NCBI RefSeq assembly: GCF_000305495.1
Contig: NZ_AJTN02000153.1
Coordinates: forward strand, 21,547-85,546
Origin: Peribacillus psychrosaccharolyticus ATCC 23296
GTDB taxonomy: Bacteria > Bacillota > Bacilli > Bacillales > DSM-1321
Length of the DNA: 64,000 nucleotides
Direction of reading: 5' to 3'
Shown here: in pieces, positions 18,341 through 25,863 of the stretch
Position numbering within the stretch: position 1 is the stretch's first letter
Layout: every line of letters begins with the position of its first letter
Translations under genes and position numbers: made by a program
Notes under the pieces: model-generated
Told to the model about the DNA's origin: nothing
Database searches by the model: none
The model's input: the letters and a program-made list of their open reading frames with translations, nothing else

Positions 18341-18429
18341 TCTTTTTTTCATTTTTATCATTTTTCTGATATATCAAACTTTAAAAATTACTATCTGAAT
18401 CTTTAAATCTACAAACCTGTTCGAAAGTC

Positions 18430-18860
18430 ACAAGAAAAACCACCCTTGATCCTTCTTTGCCCTTCCCAGCAACAACTTTGTGCGAAATCGCAGGGTTTAT
18501 GTGTACTTGGCGCTCATTTCTGTGCGGAATGGCTAATTCGTGTGCGCTTCAGTCATTTTTGGTGCGGAACAAGCCCTATCTATGTGCGGAAGCATCTCCA
18601 GGCTCTTGAAAACGTTTCAAGGTCCCTGGGGTTGTTGAAAATGCGTCATTTACTAAATCTAATTTAGATTTCCAAACATTAGTAAAGAAAGATACCCATT
18701 TTCACAAAACAAAACGTCCTTTGAACCTGTGCTGCGGGCTTCTTTGCCGCTTCCCAGCGACGACTTGGTGCGAAATCGCAGGGTTTATGTGCGGAATGGC
18801 TAATTCATGTTCGCTTCAGCCACTTTTATGTGCGGAACGGGCTAAATTGTGTGGAAGTAA
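18430..18860 (+). repeat. Intergenic TGTGCG repeat family, cluster B
   Basis: A 5'-truncated unit (about 18430-18627) is followed by a second unit starting GGGGTTGTTGAAAATGCG at 18628. In the first, xGTGCG-type motifs start at 18479, 18500 (TGTGTA), 18521, 18541, 18561 and 18583, i.e. 20-22 bp apart. The junction between units carries CTTGAAAACGTTTCAAG, a near-perfect palindrome. The region lies between the riboswitch promoter and the terminator of the next operon and holds no believable gene. Confidence 0.85.
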
Positions 18861-18894
18861 CTTTTAGATAGAGCGGAGTCATAAGATTCAAATC

Positions 18895-18927
18895 AAAAGA
18901 GGCTGTGACATCTTGTCACAGCCTCTT
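18895..18927 (-). terminator. Rho-independent terminator of the ROK/ABC/lyase operon
   Basis: AGAGGCTGTGACA / TGTCACAGCCTCT perfect stem with a three-base loop, followed on the minus strand by TTTT, just past the lyase stop codon. Confidence 0.9.
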
Positions 18928-18932
18928 TCCAA

Positions 18933-20423
18933 TTAAAAGCTAAATTCTATTAGCGTTTTATGTTTTTGATTTAGGGTCATTACGGTTTGTTCATAGTCTT
19001 TGATTTTATTAGCTAATGAATGCTTGCGTTCGTCAATCATTCGTTGTACTTCAGTTGGGTTGGGTCCTCCTTGGACGCTGCGGATTTCGACGAAGTATTC
19101 GGGTGAGATGATTTTTTTCCACTCAGCTTCTGTCAGTCTGACCACAACAAATGCCTTAATAATTTGATTGATTTCATCCACGCTCCAGTCATAGAGCTCC
19201 TTTTTTTCTGCGATGGTTACCTTCGAGATATGGCTGGCAATCGAATGAGCTTTTCTAAAGGAAACCCCGTACTCCCTTGAAAGGGTGTCCGCAAGTTCGG
19301 TGATAGTAATACTCGATTTAGCGGCCATTTTCTTTGTATGCTCTTCATTCACTTTCAGTGTCGTGATGACCGCATACATCAGTTTAAACACCCGGTTCGC
19401 ATTGGTAAACGAACGATACAAATGCGGCTGCAAATCATCCTCTGTATCCACAATATCGCCAAACGGCGTATTATGAATCATGTTTATCGCAGCAAGTGCA
19501 TCGCCGTATGCGGAGCTTGCGATGGAACGAGAATGTTCAATTGATACAGGATTACGTTTTTGCGGCATAATGCTGCTCACCTGCACATAAGGATCTGCCA
19601 CATAAAAAGTCCCGAATTCTCGTGTAACATACTGAAGAAAATCTTGAATCCAGCGGCCAGTATCGACCATACACGTCATCAAGGCAGTCGCCGTTTCAAG
19701 CAGATAATCGGCACCGCCAATTGCATCGTAGGAATTCTCAACGATTCTATCAAACCCAAGTAAATCGCGTGTTCGTTCTCGGTTGATTGGAAAGCCGGTT
19801 GTCGTTAGTGCCGCAGCACCAAGCGGAGACTGATTGACATTTTCATAGGCGGACCAGAGACGGTGAATATCACGTTGTAACACATCATAGATTGCGAGAA
19901 AGTAATGACCAAGTGTTGTCGGCTGTGCCGGCTGCGTATGTGTGTAGCCCGTAATATACGTGGTGGTGTGCTTTTCTGCCTGAGTCAATATAGCTTCGCT
20001 TAACGAATGTGCACTTCCAAGCAGCTGTATGAAATGACTACGCAGCACAAGGCGGTACATGGCCACCCCCATATCATTCCGACTTCGGGCAATATGAATC
20101 TTGCCCGCTAACTCTGCACCAATTTCCTCACCAATCTTTGCTTCCATCATAAAAAACAAATCCTCAAACTGAGGCTCATAAAGCAGCAGCCCAACATCTG
20201 TCTGTGCCACCTTATTTATCCCTTGTAACATCACTTTCGCTTCAACTTCAGGAATGATCCCTTGTTCAGTCAGCATGATGACATGTGCACGGTGAATATC
20301 GAACATGACATGAAATAAAAAATCGCGTTGATCATTAAAGACGGGCATAAGCAGTTCTTCGACATACGTTTTTCCAGGAAACGTCTGCCCTTCATTCTTC
20401 AGAAAATCATCAAGTTTATTCAA
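18933..20423 (-). CDS. Argininosuccinate-lyase-like enzyme of unknown substrate
   Basis: About 496 residues of the fumarase/aspartase superfamily, ArgH branch: IHIARSRNDMG, GYTHTQPAQPTTLGH and the signature SSIMPQKRNP, whose Ser is the expected catalytic base. True ArgH proteins have THLQ(R)AQP where this has THTQPAQPTT, and are about 460 residues. There is no argG or other arginine gene nearby. It closes an operon with an Fbp-type importer and a ROK regulator, so it probably splits an imported compound and releases fumarate. ArgH relatives include EDDS lyase, which cleaves C-N bonds of aminopolycarboxylates; a chelator-like substrate is one speculative option. The TTG at 20423 is six bases behind GGGAGTG; a GTG at 20432 is also possible. 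Confidence 0.75.
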   Translation of the reverse strand: MNKLDDFLKNEGQTFPGKTYVEELLMPVFNDQRDFLFHVMFDIHRAHVIMLTEQGIIPEVEAKVMLQGINKVAQTDVGLLLYEPQFEDLFFMMEAKIGEEIGAELAGKIHIARSRNDMGVAMYRLVLRSHFIQLLGSAHSLSEAILTQAEKHTTTYITGYTHTQPAQPTTLGHYFLAIYDVLQRDIHRLWSAYENVNQSPLGAAALTTTGFPINRERTRDLLGFDRIVENSYDAIGGADYLLETATALMTCMVDTGRWIQDFLQYVTREFGTFYVADPYVQVSSIMPQKRNPVSIEHSRSIASSAYGDALAAINMIHNTPFGDIVDTEDDLQPHLYRSFTNANRVFKLMYAVITTLKVNEEHTKKMAAKSSITITELADTLSREYGVSFRKAHSIASHISKVTIAEKKELYDWSVDEINQIIKAFVVVRLTEAEWKKIISPEYFVEIRSVQGGPNPTEVQRMIDERKHSLANKIKDYEQTVMTLNQKHKTLIEFSF

Positions 20424-20435
20424 TCTTTCCACTCC

Positions 20436-22127
20436 CTATGTCAAAGATCGTTCGGCTTTCACTCCGAAGAACTTGTTTGAAATAAGTAGGACAAGTGCGA
20501 TTAAGGTAATTTGGATCATTCCATATGCAGCTGCCTGACCCATATTAAACATCCGAAGTTGATTCATAATTTCAATTGAAATCGGCCGATTTGAGATGGT
20601 ATACAGTAAGACAGAGGTTGGAAACTCGCCCACTGATTCAACAAAGGCAAGCAAGGTACCCGATAATACACCAGGCATAATAATCGGCAGAATTACTTTT
20701 CTAAACGTATAAAACCATTTTGCACCAAGACTTCTCGATGCTTCCTCAATCGAGTCATCCAACTGCTCAAGCACCGCATTCGTCGACCGAACAACGAGCG
20801 GAATATGACGGATAAAATAAGCAAGAGGCAGAATCCAAAATGTCCCGACTAAAATCTGCCCAAAACTGAAAATACTTTTTTCATTAAAAGCAAAAACCAA
20901 GTTCATCCCAATAACGGTCGCAGGCAATGCCCAAGGGATCATTACCAAGATATCAATAAAGCTTTTCCCAACAAATTTGCGCTTCACCAGTACGTATGAA
21001 GCAATCACACCAAAAACCAAATTTCCTGCAGTCGCAATTACTGCAAGCACCAAGCTGTTCTTTAACGGCTTGAAGATGTTCGGATCCTCAAATAACAGAC
21101 GGAAGTTTTCAAAATTAAACGTGGACGGGTACGTTTGGAATGTCCATGTTCCATCTGGGACCAATGAAAGCAGTAAAATCGTAAAATGCGGCAGCAGTAA
21201 AATAATGACGCCAATTACACCAACTGCAGCCATGACCCATTTCATCACCGGATTTTTCACTTCGCTGCGATGCGCTCCGATTCCTTTAGACGCCATTCGG
21301 TAATCCTTACGATTCTGATACCAGCGCATTAAGAGTAAGAAACCAATGGAAACAACAGAGAGAATCACAGATTGTGTAGCGGCAATCTCCATATCACCGT
21401 TAATTTTCGAGAAATAAATTTGTAAACTCAACACCCGGTACCCGCCTGCTAGAAGAAACGGTGCACTAAAGGATGCCATAGAAATCATGAATACAAGTAG
21501 TGACGCACCAACAATCGCCGGTGTCATTAATGGAAAGGTTACTTTCCAAAACACCTTAAACTTACTCGCACCTAGATTAGATGCAGCCTCTTCTAGAGAA
21601 GGATCAATTTTACCTATGGCTGCTGAGACCATCATATAAAAGTACACATACATCGTATAAGCATGAACAATTAAAATCCCCGACACGCCGCCAATCTGGA
21701 ACGGTACTTCTTTAAGGCCGAATAAATCTTTAACCAAATTGGGAATAAGACCTGATTCACCATATAAAAACATAAAGGCCATTACACCAACAAGTGACGG
21801 CAGTACAATCGGCATAATCGCTGCTGTCGCAAACAGCCCCCTGCCCGGAAATTGATACCTATTAAAAATGAGTGCGAGCGGAATACCAATTAACCCGCTA
21901 GCTACCACACTTAGGACGGAAATATAAACCGAGTTCCATAACGCTTCTAAATTGGTTTTTGATTCTTGGCTGAAGAAATCCTGATAATTCGAAAGCGTCA
22001 GTCCCCCGTCACTTTGCAAACTTTCAAAAAAGGTCCGTAATGACGGATAAAGCACATACGCCACGAGCACCAGGACGACCGGAATCAACAGGAAGAACGT
22101 TAATCGATGCTCACGATTTTTCATCAT
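20436..22127 (-). CDS. Fused two-domain ABC permease (FbpB-like)
   Basis: 563 residues comprising two binding-protein-dependent permease halves, each with six membrane spans and an EAA loop: EAASNLGASKFKVFWKVTFPLMTPAI (about residue 180) and EASRSLGAKWFYTFRKVILPIIMPGV (about 460). This fused layout is typical of ferric-iron/phosphonate (FbpB, 2-aminoethylphosphonate) importers. Its start overlaps the ATPase stop (ATGA). Confidence 0.88.
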   Translation of the reverse strand: MMKNREHRLTFFLLIPVVLVLVAYVLYPSLRTFFESLQSDGGLTLSNYQDFFSQESKTNLEALWNSVYISVLSVVASGLIGIPLALIFNRYQFPGRGLFATAAIMPIVLPSLVGVMAFMFLYGESGLIPNLVKDLFGLKEVPFQIGGVSGILIVHAYTMYVYFYMMVSAAIGKIDPSLEEAASNLGASKFKVFWKVTFPLMTPAIVGASLLVFMISMASFSAPFLLAGGYRVLSLQIYFSKINGDMEIAATQSVILSVVSIGFLLLMRWYQNRKDYRMASKGIGAHRSEVKNPVMKWVMAAVGVIGVIILLLPHFTILLLSLVPDGTWTFQTYPSTFNFENFRLLFEDPNIFKPLKNSLVLAVIATAGNLVFGVIASYVLVKRKFVGKSFIDILVMIPWALPATVIGMNLVFAFNEKSIFSFGQILVGTFWILPLAYFIRHIPLVVRSTNAVLEQLDDSIEEASRSLGAKWFYTFRKVILPIIMPGVLSGTLLAFVESVGEFPTSVLLYTISNRPISIEIMNQLRMFNMGQAAAYGMIQITLIALVLLISNKFFGVKAERSLT

Positions 22128-23236
22128 AGGCTGTCACCACTGACAACCGGAAGCACCCGAATATGTGCAGCGGGAAGCTCGACCCATACATCTTCTCCCA
22201 CCTTAAATCCGCCAGCACCATTATTCAGCATATTTGCCTGCAGCAATACTTGATTAATACGTGCACTCACGTTAATTGTAGAGCCAAAGAACTCCACTCT
22301 TTCAACACTTCCTTTAAAAACGTTCTCACCGCCGGTATCATTTCGGTGAACAGTAATGGCTTCCGGGCGAATGGAGGTCACAAGTCCACTGTCGCCAATT
22401 GTTAAATCACCCTTCACATTCAGCGGATTATTATGTACAACAAGTCTCATTTCATTGGAGGAATCGACTAACCCAACACTCAATTTTTCCTGATTCATGT
22501 CTTCCACCCGTGCAGGCAATAAATTACTTTCCCCAATAAAACCCGCGACGAAATCATTTACAGGTGCATTATAGATATCAGAAGGTGTTCCCACTTGATG
22601 ACAAACACCATAATTAAAAACAGCAATTCGGTCGCTCATCGATAAGGCCTCTGCCTGATCATGTGTAACATAAATGGTCGTGATTTTATACTCGCGCTGC
22701 AGTCTAAGAATCTCACTTCTCATTTCATCACGAAGCTTTGCATCAAGATTACTTAACGGTTCATCCAGCAAAAGAATTTCCGGTTCAATCACAAGTGCAC
22801 GTGCTAACGCGACACGCTGCTGCTGCCCTCCGCTCAACTGACTCACTTGACGGTCTGAATATTGGTCGAGTCTTACCTTCTGAAGAACATCCTGTACCCG
22901 CTTCTTTAATTCAGCTCCAGGTACTTTCCTAACCCTGAGCCCAAATGCAGCATTTTCAAATACCGTCATATGAGGAAAAAGGGCATAGTTTTGAAAAACC
23001 ATGCCTGTATTTCGTTTCTCCGGGGGCACACGCGTCATATCCTTATCACCAAAGCGGACAACACCTTTCGTTGGATAGTAAAACCCGGCAATCATTCGGA
23101 GTGTTGTCGTTTTCCCGCAGCCGCTTGGGCCAAGAAAAGTAAAAAACTCTCCGTCTTTAATTTCCAGATTTAATTGATCCACTGCAATGGTCTTGCCGAA
23201 CGCCTTTTGGACATTTTCTATTTTTATCGACGCCAT
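22124..23236 (-). CDS. ABC importer ATPase (FbpC/PotA-like)
   Basis: About 370 residues: Walker A GPSGCGKTT, Q-loop FQNYALFPHM, signature LSGGQQQRVALARAL, Walker B ILLLDEPLSNLD, H-loop VTHDQAEAL, then a C-terminal TOBE domain (SIRPEAITV). It powers the fused permease. Either ATG 23236 or 23245 could serve; the former is better spaced from AGGAAG. Confidence 0.9.
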   Translation of the reverse strand: MASIKIENVQKAFGKTIAVDQLNLEIKDGEFFTFLGPSGCGKTTTLRMIAGFYYPTKGVVRFGDKDMTRVPPEKRNTGMVFQNYALFPHMTVFENAAFGLRVRKVPGAELKKRVQDVLQKVRLDQYSDRQVSQLSGGQQQRVALARALVIEPEILLLDEPLSNLDAKLRDEMRSEILRLQREYKITTIYVTHDQAEALSMSDRIAVFNYGVCHQVGTPSDIYNAPVNDFVAGFIGESNLLPARVEDMNQEKLSVGLVDSSNEMRLVVHNNPLNVKGDLTIGDSGLVTSIRPEAITVHRNDTGGENVFKGSVERVEFFGSTINVSARINQVLLQANMLNNGAGGFKVGEDVWVELPAAHIRVLPVVSGDSL

Positions 23237-23248
23237 ACCATACACTTC

Positions 23249-24331
23249 CTATTCTTTAATTTCTTTATCACCGCTCTTGATGTTTTCGTCCCAATACTTC
23301 ATCCATTCGTCACTCTTTTCCTGAAAGACTTTCCAGTCAATCTCCATGCTTTTGATTTCCGTATCCGTAATCCACTTTGGAAGATCGGTTACATCACTTC
23401 TAGTTGGAATCCGGTAGAATTCTTCAGCTAGAATTTTAGCTGCCTCAGGTGAATTCACAAATTCATAAAACGCTTCAGCTGCTTTAGGATGAGGTGCATC
23501 CTTCACCACAGCGATTCCTTCTGTTAATACAGGTGTACCGCTTTCTGGAATGACAAAGTCAAACGGGTAGTTTTTATTTTCCTTCAGCATGACAACATCA
23601 GGCATCGCCCAAACTGATAACGCACCTTCACCTTTTGCCACCTTGTTATACATCATTTCTGGATTGGCTGAATATTCCTTCGTATTTTGATCAAGTTTCG
23701 TTAACCACTCATATCCTTTTGCGGGATCATCGCTATCTTTAAAATCGCGGTAAATCATCGCTGAGAAAATGGTTCTCATTGTTCCGGAAGCAAGCGGGTA
23801 ACGAATAATGATTTCATCCTTCCACTTTGGATCCAGTAGTTCATCCCAATCCTTCGGAACCTCATCTGCACTCAATTCTTTAGTGTTATACATAATTACT
23901 TCCGGTGTCTGACTAGTTCCTGACCAATTCCAGTCCGGATCATAAAAACTATCATCTAAATTCGACGCATAGCTTGGTTTATAAGGAGTCAATAACGATT
24001 CATCCTTGGCTTGATCGAAGCTCGTTGAAGGAGCCCCCCACCAGACATCGGCTTGAGGATTATTTTTTTCAGATCGTACCCGATCGAGAATTTCCTGTGA
24101 ACCCATATCGAGCCATTCCACATCGACCCCGCTATATTTCTCTTCAAATTGTTTCTCAAATTTTGACAGAATGTCCTTGCCATGCGGTGAATAGACAACG
24201 ATTTTCTCCTCTAATTTATCTTTTTTATCTTCGGTTTCCCCGCCCGTTTTTTCATCAGAATTACAGGCACCAAGCGCCATTACAGCCGACAATGTCATCG
24301 CCGTTAATATCGATTTCTTTTTAATGTTCAT
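23249..24331 (-). CDS. Extracellular solute-binding lipoprotein (FbpA-like, family 1)
   Basis: 360 residues. Lipobox LGAC gives the lipidated Cys near residue 23. The mature part starts KIVVYSPHGKDILSKFEKQFEEKYSGVDVEWLDMGSQEILDRVRSEKNNPQADVWWGAPS, a typical opening of ferric/phosphonate/thiamine-type binding proteins. The twin-Tyr iron motif of ferric-binding proteins is not evident, so the ligand may be organic. The start overlaps the ROK gene stop; a TTG three bases upstream is equally spaced from GAGGGGG. Confidence 0.85.
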   Translation of the reverse strand: MNIKKKSILTAMTLSAVMALGACNSDEKTGGETEDKKDKLEEKIVVYSPHGKDILSKFEKQFEEKYSGVDVEWLDMGSQEILDRVRSEKNNPQADVWWGAPSTSFDQAKDESLLTPYKPSYASNLDDSFYDPDWNWSGTSQTPEVIMYNTKELSADEVPKDWDELLDPKWKDEIIIRYPLASGTMRTIFSAMIYRDFKDSDDPAKGYEWLTKLDQNTKEYSANPEMMYNKVAKGEGALSVWAMPDVVMLKENKNYPFDFVIPESGTPVLTEGIAVVKDAPHPKAAEAFYEFVNSPEAAKILAEEFYRIPTRSDVTDLPKWITDTEIKSMEIDWKVFQEKSDEWMKYWDENIKSGDKEIKE

Positions 24332-25563
24332 CAATAATAATCCCCCTCATATTGATAGTGTAATAGACTGTCATGCTCATGCAAAAAGAGTGAAACGGCG
24401 CCTAAGACGCCCGCTTTTTCGCCTAGTTGTGAGGTTTTCAATTTGACTGCGCTTGGCAGATAATGCGTAATCATGCTGCGCAGCTTCGGCAAAATATAAT
24501 CTGCAGATTTAAAAACACCACCTCCCAAAATAATCACTTCTGGATTAAGTAAGCTCGCGGCATTGATGATTCCATATGCTAAATGTTCTATCGCGTCTTC
24601 GATGACCGCTTCTGCCAGCTTGTCGCCTTTTTCTGCCAGTGAAAAAGCCAATTCCCCTGAAAGCTCTTCTTTCATGGCTTGTTCGTATAACGGATGATCC
24701 GGCTGCTTCTGTATTGCCTCTGTTAAGTTAATCCCTATTGATTTCCCTCCAGCCACGCTTTCTAAGTATCCATAACGTTGAAAAATAGGTCTAAACGCAG
24801 ATTTCATATCATTTTTATTTGTTACCATATAGCCAATCTCACCCGCTGCACTAGTTGCGCCTCGATACAGCTGATTATTAATAATAATCCCGCTGCCAAT
24901 TCCCGTCCCTACCGCGATAAACAAGACATTCTTCTTATTCTGCGCATTCCCAAGCCACTGCTCACCTAGTGCTGCGGCATTCACATCATTATCAATGTAA
25001 ATGGGAAAAGAAAAATAACGCTTTGCTTCTGTAAGAAAGGGATATTGAACCCAATTCAAACTTGGTGCATCAATAATAAGACCGCTCTTCGATTCAGTAA
25101 CCCCTGGGATCCCGACCCCCATTCCGAGAATCTCTTGCATTTTAATAGTGCTTTTCTGAATCATCTGTTCAACCTCAAAAGCGAGCTGACTAAGTAAGCC
25201 TGATTGTAAATAACGGCTCGTGTTAAACTCACTTTCCGCGATAATTGTTCCTCTTAAATCACATAAAATCGCCTTAACCTTTGTTCCTCCAATGTCTGCA
25301 CCGAGGATGTAGCCGGCTTTTGCATTGAAATACAACTGAATCGGTTTTCGTCCTCCTTGTGAAGTCGATTCACCATTTCCTTTCTCGATGACCCACTTTT
25401 CTGAGATCAGCTCATCAACCAACAAGGATGCGGTAGGTTTTGAAATCTGAACCTTTACTGCGATTTCTGCTCGTGAGATTGCCTCATGTTTTTGGATACA
25501 TTGAAGGACTCTCTTCTTATTCATCAATTTAAGATTCATAGGTGTTTGATTACTCCTCATCAC
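24331..25563 (-). CDS. ROK-family transcriptional repressor lacking the zinc motif
   Basis: 410 residues: N-terminal winged helix (LKLMNKKRVLQCIQKHEAISRAEIAVKVQISKPTASLLVDEL) and a ROK sugar-kinase-like domain (ADIGGTKVKAILCDLRG, YIDNDVNAAALGE, AVGTGIGSGIIINNQLYRGA, GEIGYMV). The usual ROK zinc site (CxCGxxGC after GEIGH) is absent: the segment reads GYMVTNKNDMKSAFRPIFQRYGYLES with no cysteine. It therefore resembles XylR-like repressors that have lost zinc and perhaps kinase activity. It heads the importer-lyase operon and should bind the TTAGT/ACTAA palindromes around its own promoter and that of the PIG-L gene. Confidence 0.85.
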   Translation of the reverse strand: MMRSNQTPMNLKLMNKKRVLQCIQKHEAISRAEIAVKVQISKPTASLLVDELISEKWVIEKGNGESTSQGGRKPIQLYFNAKAGYILGADIGGTKVKAILCDLRGTIIAESEFNTSRYLQSGLLSQLAFEVEQMIQKSTIKMQEILGMGVGIPGVTESKSGLIIDAPSLNWVQYPFLTEAKRYFSFPIYIDNDVNAAALGEQWLGNAQNKKNVLFIAVGTGIGSGIIINNQLYRGATSAAGEIGYMVTNKNDMKSAFRPIFQRYGYLESVAGGKSIGINLTEAIQKQPDHPLYEQAMKEELSGELAFSLAEKGDKLAEAVIEDAIEHLAYGIINAASLLNPEVIILGGGVFKSADYILPKLRSMITHYLPSAVKLKTSQLGEKAGVLGAVSLFLHEHDSLLHYQYEGDYY

Positions 25564-25582
25564 ATCACGGCCTTTAATTTGG

Positions 25583-25599
25583 TTAGTAAAATTTACTAA
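25583..25599. promoter_or_regulatory. ROK operator 1
   Basis: Perfect 17-bp palindrome TTAGTAAA-A-TTTACTAA just downstream of the ROK gene -10 box. The TTAGT...ACTAA ends match XylR-type operators. Confidence 0.75.
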
Positions 25600-25607
25600 T
25601 TAACTTC

Positions 25608-25636
25608 AATATAAAATAAGTTCCAAAAAATTACAA
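25608..25636 (-). promoter_or_regulatory. Promoter of the ROK/ABC/lyase operon
   Basis: TTGTAA (25636-25631), 17-base spacer, TATATT (25613-25608) on the minus strand. The -10 box ends eight bases before operator 1, so a bound repressor would block initiation. Confidence 0.65.
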
Positions 25637-25707
25637 CTAATATTTTAAATATTCTAACTAATCATAAGCTATGCACGCATTCAATGATTTATTTCGCCCG
25701 TCAGATA

Positions 25708-25736
25708 TTTACAATATTATCCTTATGTGGTATTAC
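25708..25736 (+). promoter_or_regulatory. Promoter of the PIG-L deacetylase gene
   Basis: TTTACA (25708-25713), 17-base spacer, TATTAC (25731-25736), with operator 2 about 24 bases downstream. Confidence 0.6.
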
Positions 25737-25759
25737 ATTAAGTAAGGGGTTATCTTTCG

Positions 25760-25780
25760 TTAGTTAGGAAGGTTTACTAA
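25760..25780. promoter_or_regulatory. ROK operator 2
   Basis: TTAGTTAGGAAGGTTTACTAA shares the TTAGT and ACTAA arms of operator 1 with a longer centre. It lies in the leader of the divergent PIG-L gene, suggesting both units answer to the same ROK repressor. Confidence 0.6.
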
Positions 25781-25863
25781 CCTACTTTATACCTATTACC
25801 AAAGGAGGGGTAATTGAAAGGTTCGTGTTTTTAACATGCTTAACAATCGAAAGGGGTGCACGA

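Noticed and set aside
18192-18377. 61-codon open frame upstream of the M42 operon
   Set aside because: It lies entirely within the promoter and SAM-I aptamer, whose RNA landmarks are unmistakable.
18933-20423. Arginine biosynthesis lyase argH
   Set aside because: It is in the right superfamily, but substrate-site motifs differ, the length is greater, and the operon encodes an importer and ROK regulator rather than arginine genes.
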